DNA of 44,084 nt from Mesorhizobium loti. GTDB lineage: Bacteria; Pseudomonadota; Alphaproteobacteria; Rhizobiales; Rhizobiaceae. Below, piece by piece: positions 1-7,885 of this stretch (position 1 is the stretch's first letter; each line of letters starts with the position of its first letter). The stretch is taken from contig NZ_PJRO01000023.1 of the NCBI RefSeq assembly GCF_002858745.1, positions 1-44,084 on the forward strand. The letters run 5' to 3'. Under the pieces are notes generated by a model. That model searched no databases, had not been told where the DNA came from, and was given only the letters and a program-made list of their open reading frames with translations. A program made the translations under genes and the position numbers.

Positions 1-15
1 GCCTAACGAAGTGTT
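1..15. repeat. Attachment-site core, left copy (attL-like direct repeat)
   Basis: The 15-bp sequence GCCTAACGAAGTGTT recurs exactly at the far right end of the window. The integrase gene ends just inside the right copy, so the pair is best read as attL and attR of a prophage, or as the overlap of a circularised genome. At this end the sequence continues into an imperfect inverted repeat, CCTAAC-GAAGT-GTTAAG (2-18), the size of a tyrosine-recombinase core site. I did not find tRNA-like sequence here. A contig-overlap artefact cannot be excluded without the host flank. Confidence 0.75.
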
Positions 16-127
16 AAGTTCCATACCGTCCCCATACAGGGATGATATCTTAACGGGTTGAAAAATCTCGTTATTCCCCCGGAAACTGGCCACCACCAAG
101 ACCGTCCCTCAAACGCACCTAATTCGG

Positions 128-170
128 GTGACAAACCGCCCTTGTGACAATCGGCGGTGACAATGTGACA
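128..170. repeat. Four GTGACA direct repeats, candidate integrase or Xis arm sites (left arm)
   Basis: GTGACA occurs at 128-133, 144-149, 157-162 and 165-170. Three further copies flank the other attachment repeat. Short direct repeats on both sides of a core are typical of integrase arm-binding or excisionase sites; that role is inferred. The cluster also sits directly upstream of the first gene and could instead be an operator. Confidence 0.5.
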
Positions 171-187
171 CCCCAGGAGAACTGACT

Positions 188-793
188 GTGAACATCGAAG
201 AGATGATCGCCAACTCGTACCGCAACTTCCACGTCAAGGGCTTCGACTACCTGTGCGTGAAGCGGACACCGCAGCACACCCGTAAGGTCTACTTCTTCGA
301 CGGTAAGGTTTCCCAGCTCCCCGAGGTGGTGAGCCCCCACGACCACCGGTACGACTTCGCGACGACTGTCCTCTCCGGTGTCATGTCCAACTCGACCTAC
401 CGGGAAGCGCCTATGGGGGCGCGTCACGCCTTCGCGCGGGTCTATAACGAGTTCCGATGGGACACCCCGCTGAACGGCGGTGACGGGTTCGCCTTTAACA
501 AAGAGACGTTGCTGATCGAGGACAAGCGCCTTCGGTACCGCCCTGGCGAGACCTATCACATGCTCGCGGAGGACCTTCACACCATCCGAATGCACACCGA
601 AGGGACCGTCATCGTCCTCGACCAGTACGCCGACCGGGTACCTGTTGGGCACCCAACGCGGACCTTCATGCTGGACCGTGAGGCTCCCAAGCTCGACGGC
701 CTTTATGAGCGCTTCACACCGGATCAGCTCATGGCACGGCTCCAGCAGTACGAGCAGCTTTTGTCGGCGGTTCAGTTCAAGGCAGCCGCCTAA
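188..793 (+). CDS. Cupin-like putative metal-binding protein
   Basis: 201 aa, starting at GTG 8 nt after AGGAG (175-179). Histidines H51 and H53 in a PHDHRYD segment followed by a glycine at the expected distance resemble cupin motif 1. The PGETYHML segment (H124) resembles motif 2. This suggests a beta-barrel metal-binding fold such as a dioxygenase, isomerase or sugar-binding protein; the substrate is unknown. The gene lies between the attachment core and the RNA polymerase gene, so in the prophage it is the first gene at the left end and could be expressed from host DNA or as a lysogenic cargo gene. It is not a standard T7 gene. The fold call rests on motif spacing only. Confidence 0.75.
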   Translation: MNIEEMIANSYRNFHVKGFDYLCVKRTPQHTRKVYFFDGKVSQLPEVVSPHDHRYDFATTVLSGVMSNSTYREAPMGARHAFARVYNEFRWDTPLNGGDGFAFNKETLLIEDKRLRYRPGETYHMLAEDLHTIRMHTEGTVIVLDQYADRVPVGHPTRTFMLDREAPKLDGLYERFTPDQLMARLQQYEQLLSAVQFKAAA

Positions 794-1120
794 ACCGCCT
801 CCCTGGCGATCTACCAAGCGGGAACCCCCTGCAAGTCTAGCTAGCCAACCATTTGCAGGTGGTCAGCAAGCACCGATATGCATCCGGCAAGTATTGGTAG
901 GCTTCATAAAGCCGGCACAACCACCAGACGCATTCGGTGACCCAAGGCTTCAGAGTGGTGTCTCTGAACATTCCCTGTCCTCCGATAGCTACCGGACCAG
1001 TTCCGGCTACCCGCGTCCTCCTAATGAGGAGCGACAGCGGAGCGTTCGCGAAGCATGGGGGTTCCCGCTCGGTAGATCGCCTGTCTCCCCTCCCCAGTCA
1101 ACATCACCTAGGAGAACTGA
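794..1120 (+). other. Non-coding leader of the RNA polymerase gene with hairpins
   Basis: 327 bp without a convincing gene. It contains a 7-bp perfect hairpin (TTCAGAG 949-955 with CTCTGAA 962-968), a small CCGGA/TCCGG hairpin near 993-1007 and a CTCCT/AGGAG hairpin near 1018-1031. In T7, RNase III-cut hairpins separate the early genes; a similar processing role is possible here. Open frames crossing this stretch have no good Shine-Dalgarno and are judged spurious. Confidence 0.5.
853..882 (+). promoter_or_regulatory. Candidate sigma70-type promoter upstream of RNA polymerase
   Basis: TTGCAG (853-858), an 18-bp spacer and TATGCA (877-882). It would transcribe the hairpin leader and the RNA polymerase gene. 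Based on hexamer similarity only. If real, it would be the only early-type promoter that stays attached to the polymerase gene in the prophage. Confidence 0.3.
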
Positions 1121-3613
1121 TTGACCTACCACGACCCGCTTCTCCAGCGGCAGATAGAGCTGGAGATCGAGATGTCCGGCCTCGGTCGGGACCGGTACCT
1201 GTCCAAGGTCCGAAAGTACGTCAACAAGGAGCGCGGCACCGAGACCGACCAGGGCCGTTACATCCTTGAAAGCTGCATCGAGCCGGTTGCCAAGGGCATT
1301 CGTGAGTTTGTCGAGCAGGCCATGTCAGGCCGCGCCGGGCCAAAGCACACAGCAGTGCGCTTGGTGAAGAGCATGGACCCTGACGTGGTCTCCTACCTCG
1401 CCTCCAGGGCCATCCTCGGTCGCATGATGAAGCCCCGCGCTCCAGTCCTTATGACGCTTGCCGTTCAGGTCGCCCGTGCTGTGGAGCTGGAGGCGCGCTT
1501 CACGGAGTTCCGCAACCAGAACGCTAAGAAGTTCGACTTCGAGTTGAAGAGACTGTCTGACGACGGGGCGACCGAGCAGCACAAGGCAACGGTCCTAACC
1601 TACGCGATGAACAAGAACGACATCCCGTGGGATCGCTGGAGCCGCGCCGACATGATCCATCTAGGGATCAAGCTGGTCGAGCTGTTTTGTGAACATACTG
1701 GTCTGGCGATTATCCAGGCGGCCCATGAAGGAGGAGACAAGAACGCCCCTAGGGATCAGTACCTCGTTCACCTGTCGTCCCGCGCGCAGGCGTGGATCGA
1801 TCAGTCCGTTCGCGGCGGCGCTGTGGCGGCTGTCGAGTATCTCCCCATGATCTCGAAGCCCAAGCCATGGGTCGGGCTCTCCGGTGGTGGGTACTGGTCT
1901 GATCTCGACCGCCCCCTTCCGCTGGTCCGCAAGGCACGGAAGGGTCAACTCAAGCTGCTCGCTAAGGCCGACCTATCGTCGGTCTATGCCGGCCTGAACG
2001 CCATCCAAGAGACGCCTTGGCAGATCAACGGGGACGTCCTCGACGTTATGCGCACCCTGGCGAAGTCTCACGCAGGTATCGCCGGACTAGTATCGGGCGA
2101 CAAGCCTATGCCGGATCGGCCTGCTGGTGTCCCTGAGGGGATCGCCCTCAAGACCCTATCGGAGCCCCTTCAGAAGGCCTTCCGCGAATGGAAGTGGGCC
2201 GCTCGGGACGTCTATACCGAGAACCTCCAACTCCGACAGGATCGCCTCAAGCAGGACCAGATGCTCAATCTGGCCGAACGCTTCCGTGAAGAGCCAGCGA
2301 TCTACTTCCCGCACAACCTCGACTTCCGGGGCCGAGCCTATCCGATCCCTGAGGTCTTACACCCGCAGGGCAGTGATCCGGTCAAGGCGCTACTGAGGTT
2401 CGGTGACGGGAAAGCGCTCGGTGTCGAGGGCTCCCGCTGGCTAGCAATCCATGGAGCAAACACGTTCGGTGTCGACAAGGTGTCGTTTGACAAGCGCGTC
2501 GAGTGGGTGACGGAGAACCGGCTACGGATCATCCGGTGCGCCAAATACCCCCTAGACGAGCGGTGGTGGACCGAGGCGGACAAGCCTTGGTGCTTCCTGG
2601 CGTTCTGCTTCGAGTGGGCAGCGTTGACCCAGTGGGTCTATCACGCCAACACCGAGAACACATTCGTCTCGCACCTCCCTATCGCGCTCGACGGTTCCTG
2701 CAACGGGCTCCAGCACTTCTCGGCCATGCTGCTCGACGAGGTCGGCGGCGCTGCTGTGAACCTCGTGCCCGCCCGCCTGCCCCAGGACATCTACAAGCGG
2801 GTCGCAGACCGTGTCCTCGGCAAGCTGAAGGAAATCGCCCAGGGGGAAGACGAGAGAGCCCGGTGGGCCTACGCCTGGAGACACTTCGGGATCGACCGCA
2901 AGATCACCAAGCGTCCCGTCATGGTCCTCCCATACGGGGGCACACCCAGGTCCTGTCTGAAGTATGTCGACGAGGCCATCCGTGAGAGGGTCAAAGGAGG
3001 TCAAGCACACAACCTCGGGGATGAACTGAAGCAGGCCATCGGGTTCCTTGCCAGTCTCGTATGGGACAGCATTGGGGACGTGGTGGTTGCTGCTAGGGAC
3101 GCCATGGGGTGGCTTCAAGGGACGGCCAGGGTGATGGGCAAGGAGAACTTGCCGATGCACTGGACGACGCCCTCAGGCTTCGTCGCTTGGCAGGAGTACG
3201 TCGACATGCGCGCGCGCCTGCTCAAGACAAAGATTTCCGGGAGTATCGCGCAACTTCGCGTCTACGAGGACACGGACCTAGTCAATCCGTCTAAGCAGGC
3301 TACGTCTATCAGCCCGAACTATGTCCACTCCATGGACGCCTCTGCCATGATCTTGACGGTGGCCACCCTGTGGAAACTAGGGCTGCGCTCATTCGCCATG
3401 ATCCACGATAGCTATGCTGTCCACGCCTGTGACACTCCGTTACTGGCCTCTACGCTCCGACAAGTGTTCGTCAACATGTACCGCCGACGCCCACTCCACA
3501 GCCTTCGCGACCAGTTCACCGAGCAAATCGGAGGAGATATCCTCGAACCGCTACCCAAGGAGGGATCACTCGATCTGGAGCAAGTTCTCCAGTCTGACTT
3601 CTTCTTCGCCTAA
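1121..3613 (+). CDS. Single-subunit T7-type DNA-dependent RNA polymerase
   Basis: 830 aa (T7 gp1 is 883). Starts at TTG 6 nt after AGGAG (1110-1114). The polymerase signatures are intact: the HNLDFRGRAYP segment; DGSCNGLQHFSAM with catalytic D524 (T7 D537); ITKRPVMVLPYGG with K597 and Y605 (T7 K631, Y639); IHDSYAVH with D763 (T7 D812). The C-terminus ends FFFA, like the FAFA foot of T7 polymerase that reaches the active site. It transcribes middle and late phage genes from its own short promoters, probably the GGTGACCACTAG elements listed below. It lies at the extreme left of the prophage map, separated by the attachment site from the early and lysogeny region. Confidence 0.98.
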   Translation: MTYHDPLLQRQIELEIEMSGLGRDRYLSKVRKYVNKERGTETDQGRYILESCIEPVAKGIREFVEQAMSGRAGPKHTAVRLVKSMDPDVVSYLASRAILGRMMKPRAPVLMTLAVQVARAVELEARFTEFRNQNAKKFDFELKRLSDDGATEQHKATVLTYAMNKNDIPWDRWSRADMIHLGIKLVELFCEHTGLAIIQAAHEGGDKNAPRDQYLVHLSSRAQAWIDQSVRGGAVAAVEYLPMISKPKPWVGLSGGGYWSDLDRPLPLVRKARKGQLKLLAKADLSSVYAGLNAIQETPWQINGDVLDVMRTLAKSHAGIAGLVSGDKPMPDRPAGVPEGIALKTLSEPLQKAFREWKWAARDVYTENLQLRQDRLKQDQMLNLAERFREEPAIYFPHNLDFRGRAYPIPEVLHPQGSDPVKALLRFGDGKALGVEGSRWLAIHGANTFGVDKVSFDKRVEWVTENRLRIIRCAKYPLDERWWTEADKPWCFLAFCFEWAALTQWVYHANTENTFVSHLPIALDGSCNGLQHFSAMLLDEVGGAAVNLVPARLPQDIYKRVADRVLGKLKEIAQGEDERARWAYAWRHFGIDRKITKRPVMVLPYGGTPRSCLKYVDEAIRERVKGGQAHNLGDELKQAIGFLASLVWDSIGDVVVAARDAMGWLQGTARVMGKENLPMHWTTPSGFVAWQEYVDMRARLLKTKISGSIAQLRVYEDTDLVNPSKQATSISPNYVHSMDASAMILTVATLWKLGLRSFAMIHDSYAVHACDTPLLASTLRQVFVNMYRRRPLHSLRDQFTEQIGGDILEPLPKEGSLDLEQVLQSDFFFA

Positions 3614-3623
3614 ATCATCCCCT

Positions 3624-3644
3624 TTAAGGGATAATCCCTTTAAG
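3624..3644 (+). terminator. Hairpin after the RNA polymerase gene
   Basis: An AAGGGA/TCCCTT stem with a TAA loop in A/T-rich sequence, 11 bp after the polymerase stop codon and immediately before the phage promoter. There is no long T run, so it may be a weak terminator or a processing site. Confidence 0.35.
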
Positions 3645-3662
3645 GTGACCACTAGCCCTACG
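3644..3662 (+). promoter_or_regulatory. Phage RNA polymerase promoter, copy 1
   Basis: GGTGACCACTAGCCCTACG, one of four near-identical intergenic or gene-edge elements (others at 14614, 14654 and 35531). The GGTGAC and CACTA blocks resemble the SP6 promoter (ATTTAGGTGACACTATAG) and the CACTA core shared by T7-type promoters. It lies between the polymerase gene and the next gene cluster, like the first class II promoter of T7. The exact start site is not assigned. Confidence 0.75.
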
Positions 3663-3685
3663 AAACATTTCTCGAAGGATTTCAC

Positions 3686-3892
3686 ATGAACCAGAACATC
3701 ACGATCCGTATGGGTGCCGCCTATCAGGACATCAGGGTCGGTGCCGTGGCGATCGACCTCGCGGCAGCCTCCAAGACTGAACGATACGAGGTCCGAAGGG
3801 AGCTGATCGAAGGTCTGAAGGGCAACGGCTACTTCGGCAAGAAGGAGCAGCGAAAGGCTGCCTTCCGTAGCCGTGCAAAGGCTGCCGCATGA
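3686..3892 (+). CDS. Small hypothetical protein
   Basis: 68 aa, basic at the C-terminus (KKEQRKAAFRSRAKAAA). First gene after phage promoter 1, and its stop overlaps the next start by 4 bp (ATGA). SD-like GAAGGA lies about 9 nt upstream. A second Met at residue 9 is an alternative start. No family recognised. Confidence 0.75.
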   Translation: MNQNITIRMGAAYQDIRVGAVAIDLAAASKTERYEVRRELIEGLKGNGYFGKKEQRKAAFRSRAKAAA

Positions 3893-4002
3893 CGCCGGAT
3901 GAGTTTCTTGCCCAAATCGTTGTCTTGCTCGCCGCTTGGACGGTTGGCTCGATCATCGGCTCCTACCTCGGCTGGAAGCTGGGCGAATGGCTGACCCGCT
4001 GA
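3889..4002 (+). CDS. Small single-pass membrane protein
   Basis: 37 aa with one hydrophobic segment (about residues 9-28), overlapping the previous gene by ATGA and the next gene by 16 bp. Too short for most gene callers, but the tight coupling supports it. Function unknown. Confidence 0.6.
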   Translation: MTPDEFLAQIVVLLAAWTVGSIIGSYLGWKLGEWLTR

Positions 4003-4079
4003 CCTGGGCTGTCCTCGCCGGTCTCCTCGCACTCCTCACCCTCCACTTCCTCTCCAAGGACCCACATGCCCCAGCTTAA
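3987..4079 (+). CDS. Very small putative membrane peptide
   Basis: 30 aa with a leucine-rich hydrophobic stretch (about residues 6-22). It starts inside the preceding gene and ends inside the following one. Support is limited to the overlap pattern and the hydrophobic profile. Confidence 0.4.
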   Translation: MADPLTWAVLAGLLALLTLHFLSKDPHAPA

Positions 4080-4332
4080 CCGGGACGTCATGAACATGGC
4101 GGCCCCTCGGGACGTCGCTATGGCGTCCATGACGGTACTCGACCGTCTCCAAGACTTCCGCCCTGAAATCCAGATCATGGGTGCAGCGGCAGTCTTCCTC
4201 GAACTGGCCACCCACCTCGGCATTCCTGCTCAGGAAGCCTTCACGGCCACCAAGAACCTCATCAACGGTGACGACGGCAAGCGACCGGAGTTCCGCGCCA
4301 TCACGGCTTACCTACAGGGAGAAATTGCATGA
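4066..4332 (+). CDS. Hypothetical protein
   Basis: 88 aa, mostly alpha-helical in appearance, soluble. It overlaps its neighbours on both sides (ATGA with the next gene). No family recognised. Confidence 0.8.
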   Translation: MPQLNRDVMNMAAPRDVAMASMTVLDRLQDFRPEIQIMGAAAVFLELATHLGIPAQEAFTATKNLINGDDGKRPEFRAITAYLQGEIA

Positions 4333-4859
4333 CCAAGTACGAACCCAAGTTTCAGCAGGGTGACCGCGTCCGTCGCATTAATGGGGACAACTGTTCTCGG
4401 ATGAAAGACGGGTCCGTGTGGACTGTGATCAGAGACAACGGCAAGTGGGTAAATCTTGAGGGTTACGGGAGAGAAGGCTTTGGCGCGGCCCTTACCGAGA
4501 ACTTCGTGCTGGTGTCCCGAGCGGTGGCCCTAATCAAGGCTGGCGACACTGTCCGCTGCATCCGCCCAGGCTTTGGTCGCACTCTCAACCGCGATTACGC
4601 AGTCCTCAGCGTGTACCATGGAGGTCGCTTCTTCAAACGCGTGAATGATCGCGGGACCGTCGTGATGAGCAACTACGCGGACAATTTCACAGTCGTCAAG
4701 AAGAAGCTCCCGCTCTCCGTCAAGGTCACCCAGAACGACGTCAACGAGGTCCTGACCAAATACGTCAAGGAGACCCTCGGGATCGACGCCACGGTCACCA
4801 ACATCGTCCAGACGTTCGGCTCGGCGCTGGAACTGGTCCTGAAGCAGGAAGCCGCTTGA
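4329..4859 (+). CDS. Hypothetical protein with two SH3/KOW-like segments
   Basis: 176 aa. Two similar beta-rich stretches, each opening with a Gly-Asp-x-Val-Arg motif (GDRVRRI near residue 11, GDTVRCI near residue 72), look like a repeated SH3-like or KOW-like barrel. The C-terminal third (residues 130-176) is a separate alpha/beta segment. The next gene opens with a related motif (GDRVVHG). Such barrels often bind nucleic acid or RNA polymerase; that is inference. ATGA overlap with the upstream gene. Confidence 0.8.
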   Translation: MTKYEPKFQQGDRVRRINGDNCSRMKDGSVWTVIRDNGKWVNLEGYGREGFGAALTENFVLVSRAVALIKAGDTVRCIRPGFGRTLNRDYAVLSVYHGGRFFKRVNDRGTVVMSNYADNFTVVKKKLPLSVKVTQNDVNEVLTKYVKETLGIDATVTNIVQTFGSALELVLKQEAA

Positions 4860-5071
4860 TGAAAGACTACATCGGTAACGTCCTGGCCGAAGGCGACCGT
4901 GTGGTCCACGGCGTAGGTGGCAGGTACGGCGGCCTCTCCGGCCCCTACTATGTCCACAGCTTCACGCCCAAGATGGTGAGACTGTCTCGGGCAACGGGCG
5001 TCGGCGCTCAGGTCTCCACGACCGTTCCACCCACCAATCTCGTCCGCACCAACCCGGTGGCCGCCGCGTGA
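4859..5071 (+). CDS. Small SH3-like hypothetical protein
   Basis: 70 aa, starting at ATG within the TGATG junction with the previous gene. It contains GDRVVHGVGGRYGG near the N-terminus, resembling the barrel repeats of the gene before it. Function unknown. Confidence 0.75.
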   Translation: MKDYIGNVLAEGDRVVHGVGGRYGGLSGPYYVHSFTPKMVRLSRATGVGAQVSTTVPPTNLVRTNPVAAA

Positions 5072-5196
5072 GTTATCTCTCCATGGCCAAGCTCATCTGG
5101 AAGAGCGGCACCCCCATCCCTGTCGACCTGTGGGCCAAGCTCGCAGCTCAAGGCTTCGACGTCTCCAGCCTCGAACGCCGCTACCTCACCTACTGA
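5068..5196 (+). CDS. Small hypothetical protein
   Basis: 42 aa from GTG 5068 (GTGA overlap with the previous stop), or 37 aa from ATG 5083. Its sequence (SGTPIPVDLWAKLAAQGFDV) looks like a genuine folded peptide. It ends 26 bp before the SSB gene. Confidence 0.55.
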   Translation: MSYLSMAKLIWKSGTPIPVDLWAKLAAQGFDVSSLERRYLTY

Positions 5197-5222
5197 TCAA
5201 CGAAAGAGACATTCCAAAGCAT

Positions 5223-5969
5223 ATGGCAAAAGACAGCAAGAAGCCTTTCTCCTCGATCTCCCCACGTGGCCCCTTCGTCTACCCGAAGATCACCGAGCCG
5301 GACTACGGCAGCAAGGACTACCCGAAGCCCGAGGGTGAATACTCGGTTCGCCTCCGGCTGACGACGGCTGAGGCCGACGAGTTCGTCAACCGCAAGGTCG
5401 ACTTCAACGGCACCAAGACTTCCCTCCAGGAACTCTATGACGAGGCCCTGCGTGACGCCGAGCGACAGTTCGGTGAGCTGAAGGTCGAGAGCCGCAAGAA
5501 GCTCAAGGAGATCAAGCCAAATGATCTCTACACGGTCTGCTACGACAAGGAGACCGAGGAGCCGACCGGCGAAGTCGAGTTCAAGTTCAAGCGTACCGCC
5601 TCGGGAACCGTGAAGAACGGCCCGCGCGCTGGCACCAAGTGGACCGCCAAACCTGATCTGTTCGACGCCAAAGGCCGCAAGATCGGCAAGGGCGTGAACA
5701 TCTGGGGTGGATCGGAAGGCAAGGTTGCGTTCCACGCATCCCCGTACTTCGTTGCTGGCACCGCTGCCTGTGGCCTGACCTTACGCCTCCAGGGCGTTCA
5801 GGTGATCGAGCTGGTCTCGAACGGTTCGCGCTCGGCTGACAGCTACGGCTTCGGTGAAGAGGAAGGCTTCGGCTACGACCCGGACGATTACCGTCAGGAC
5901 GAGGACAAGTCGGATGATAACGACGGCGACACCTCGGGCGGCTCGTCGGCTGGCGAAGACGACTTCTAA
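5223..5969 (+). CDS. Single-stranded DNA-binding protein, T7 gp2.5-like
   Basis: 248 aa (T7 gp2.5 is 232). A basic/aromatic OB-fold-type body is followed by a long acidic tail rich in Asp, Glu, Gly and Ser that ends EDDF with a terminal Phe. That tail is the hallmark by which gp2.5 contacts the polymerase and helicase. It sits directly before endonuclease I, as in T7. It coats ssDNA and supports replication and recombination. Confidence 0.92.
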   Translation: MAKDSKKPFSSISPRGPFVYPKITEPDYGSKDYPKPEGEYSVRLRLTTAEADEFVNRKVDFNGTKTSLQELYDEALRDAERQFGELKVESRKKLKEIKPNDLYTVCYDKETEEPTGEVEFKFKRTASGTVKNGPRAGTKWTAKPDLFDAKGRKIGKGVNIWGGSEGKVAFHASPYFVAGTAACGLTLRLQGVQVIELVSNGSRSADSYGFGEEEGFGYDPDDYRQDEDKSDDNDGDTSGGSSAGEDDF

Positions 5970-5974
5970 GCCGC

Positions 5975-6457
5975 TTGGCTAAGTCACCTCGGTGGTCCTT
6001 CGCACGGCAACGCGCTGTCGCGAAGGGCTACCGCTCGGGGCTCGAAGATAAGGTGTGTGGGGCGCTGGAAGATGCCGGCATCCCCTACACCTACGAAGAG
6101 TTCAAGATCACCTACGAGGTGCCGGCCAGACTGGCCAAATACATGCCGGACATCCGCCTGCTGCGGAACGGCATCATCGTAGAGACGAAGGGTCAGTTCG
6201 TCACGGCGGACCGCCAGAAGCACAAGCTCATCAAAGAGCAGCACCCGGAACTCGATATCCGGTTCGTCTTCAGCAACTCTCGGACCCGCATCTCCAAACA
6301 GTCGAAGACCACATACGCCATGTGGTGCGAGACCCACGGCTTCCTCTACGCCGACAAGTCTATTCCCCAGGCTTGGATCGACGAACCACCGACTGCCGGT
6401 CGCATGGAAGCTCTCGACTACATCCTGCAAAATCAACCTGTGAAAGCGAAGAAATGA
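5975..6457 (+). CDS. Endonuclease I, Holliday-junction resolvase (T7 gp3-like)
   Basis: 160 aa (T7 gp3 is 149), TTG start 5 nt after the SSB stop. All four active-site residues are present: E24 (SGLED), D59 (MPDIRLL), E70 and K72 (VETKG), matching T7 E20, D55, E65 and K67. The EQHPELDIR segment is nearly identical to T7. It resolves branched DNA during packaging and degrades host DNA. Its stop overlaps the next ATG. Confidence 0.97.
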   Translation: MAKSPRWSFARQRAVAKGYRSGLEDKVCGALEDAGIPYTYEEFKITYEVPARLAKYMPDIRLLRNGIIVETKGQFVTADRQKHKLIKEQHPELDIRFVFSNSRTRISKQSKTTYAMWCETHGFLYADKSIPQAWIDEPPTAGRMEALDYILQNQPVKAKK

Positions 6458-6669
6458 AGCACTTGCTCCGCAAGCCGTCCACCTCCCATGCCCTGTCGGT
6501 CTTCCAGAAGGCTGTCGATGAACTCGACGCTGTGGTGGCCAACGAGAACGCCGAAGCTTCCGCCCTGGATGCCAAGATCGCCGGCCTGATCGAGCAGCAG
6601 ACTGCTGCCAAAGAACGCGCCGCCGAGGCCGACAAGGCTGCCAAGCGCATCCGCAAGCTGGTGGCCTGA
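6454..6669 (+). CDS. Small coiled-coil hypothetical protein
   Basis: 71 aa, Ala/Glu/Lys-rich heptad-like sequence over about residues 15-68, predicted to be a single coiled coil. ATGA overlap with endonuclease I. Function unknown. Confidence 0.75.
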   Translation: MKHLLRKPSTSHALSVFQKAVDELDAVVANENAEASALDAKIAGLIEQQTAAKERAAEADKAAKRIRKLVA

Positions 6670-6672
6670 TCC

Positions 6673-6852
6673 ATGAAGACAGCCGCCCTCGCTTACATCG
6701 CCCTGGTTATCGCCGCTCTGATCGGCTGGGTCATGAACCTCATTGCGGTCATCCATCTGGCAACCTCCGGCGCTCCGCTGACTGCCGGCTTCATCGTCCG
6801 CATCGTCGGTGTCCCAGTGGGCATCATCGGCGCGGTCATGGGTTGGTTCTGA
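6673..6852 (+). CDS. Small two-pass membrane protein
   Basis: 59 aa with hydrophobic segments at about residues 5-27 and 37-58. It starts 3 bp after the previous stop and overlaps the next ATG. Function unknown. Confidence 0.7.
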   Translation: MKTAALAYIALVIAALIGWVMNLIAVIHLATSGAPLTAGFIVRIVGVPVGIIGAVMGWF

Positions 6853-7073
6853 TGACGGGCATAGTCGCAACCAAGAAGAAGACCGTCGAGATCGAAGTCG
6901 AGGAGCGCCGTGAGTTCCGTGTCGTCCCGGCCCAGAACGGCGGCTGGATCATCTTCTCCGGGTACATGATGCCGGGAGACCGCATGGAGCCCTATGCGAG
7001 CCTGTCGTCGGACTTGGACCTGATGGTCTATCTCAACGAGCAGCTCGGCTTCCCGGTGACCATCGCCCAATGA
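6852..7073 (+). CDS. Small hypothetical protein
   Basis: 73 aa, soluble, mixed alpha/beta, with a charged N-terminal stretch (KKKTVEIEVEERREFRV). ATG overlaps the stop of the gene before, and its stop overlaps the ATG of the gene after. Confidence 0.75.
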   Translation: MTGIVATKKKTVEIEVEERREFRVVPAQNGGWIIFSGYMMPGDRMEPYASLSSDLDLMVYLNEQLGFPVTIAQ

Positions 7074-7333
7074 ACCAGGCCATCCGCCTCATCCACTGCT
7101 TCGGGGCAATCCTCACGGGGATCGTCATCGTTGTCCTGGCGGTGGGCATCAACGCCACCCATGGTGACGCCTTTGGTGCCGCTCAGGGGTTCATCTCGCT
7201 GATCGCTGGTTACTTCGTCGGGGTCATCACGACGGGTGCCACCCAGGTTGGCAAGGGAACCCTCTGTCTGGCCTTCACCTCATGGTCTGCCGCCGCTGTG
7301 TCGGTCGTCTGCGCCATCATCAACCTGATCTGA
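7070..7333 (+). CDS. Small membrane protein
   Basis: 87 aa with three hydrophobic segments (about residues 10-28, 38-58, 65-86). Last gene of the coupled small-gene series. Function unknown. Confidence 0.75.
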   Translation: MNQAIRLIHCFGAILTGIVIVVLAVGINATHGDAFGAAQGFISLIAGYFVGVITTGATQVGKGTLCLAFTSWSAAAVSVVCAIINLI

Positions 7334-7335
7334 CT

Positions 7336-7355
7336 GCGGGGGCTCCGGCCCCTGC
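7336..7355 (+). terminator. GC-rich hairpin between small-gene cluster and next operon
   Basis: An 8-bp stem (GCGGGGGC with GCCCCTGC, one G-U pair) and a TCCG loop just after the previous stop. There is no T run, so it may be a processing or stability element rather than a true terminator. Confidence 0.45.
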
Positions 7356-7384
7356 CATTCCCTGACTGCTAGGAGAACTCAGAC

Positions 7385-7879
7385 GTGAACGACTTCGAGA
7401 GGGGTAAGGACGGGCGACTGTCCCGAACCCTTTCCAACATCAACCTGTTGATCGACCGCTACATCCCGACCGTCACACAAGAGACAGTCCGAGAGATGAC
7501 CTTCCGGTACGAGCAGCAAATCTTCGACCTCCTCGCCATGATCCACGAATACCGAGTGCGCAACGAGCAAATTCTCAAGCGCATGGATGCGATGGAGCGT
7601 GAGTACTATGAGAAGGTAGCCATCCCGGTGTCCCTGGGAAGCTTCGAAGCCAGCGCCCAGATGAGCCACTGTGACATGGCTCGCATGTACTCAATCGAGT
7701 GGAGACCAGAACGGTACCACTCGCGCTATGTGCTGTCGGAACAGTCCCTGATGAACCCAGGGGACACGCCGCACCTGTTTGAGATGGTCGGACGGCAGTT
7801 CGAGGAACACGCCAAGAAGGTGCTGATCCCGAAGCTCCGCGCTGAGTACATGAAGCTCTACGACCGGTTCCGACCCTAA
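7385..7879 (+). CDS. Hypothetical protein
   Basis: 164 aa starting at GTG, 8 nt after AGGAG. Helical, charged, with many Arg, Glu and Tyr residues. No signature recognised. It ends 6 bp before the primase-helicase, so the two are likely co-expressed. Confidence 0.8.
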   Translation: MNDFERGKDGRLSRTLSNINLLIDRYIPTVTQETVREMTFRYEQQIFDLLAMIHEYRVRNEQILKRMDAMEREYYEKVAIPVSLGSFEASAQMSHCDMARMYSIEWRPERYHSRYVLSEQSLMNPGDTPHLFEMVGRQFEEHAKKVLIPKLRAEYMKLYDRFRP

Positions 7880-7885
7880 CCACCC

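Noticed and set aside
179..193. A second GAAC-N7-GAAC match overlapping the Shine-Dalgarno and start of the cupin-like gene
   Set aside because: AGGAGAAC is the recurrent Shine-Dalgarno sequence of this genome and explains half of the match. One or so chance matches are expected in 44 kb, so I do not call it a LexA site.
937..1269. Plus-strand open frame across the polymerase leader
   Set aside because: Runs through several hairpins and into the polymerase gene in another frame, with no Shine-Dalgarno and an atypical composition.
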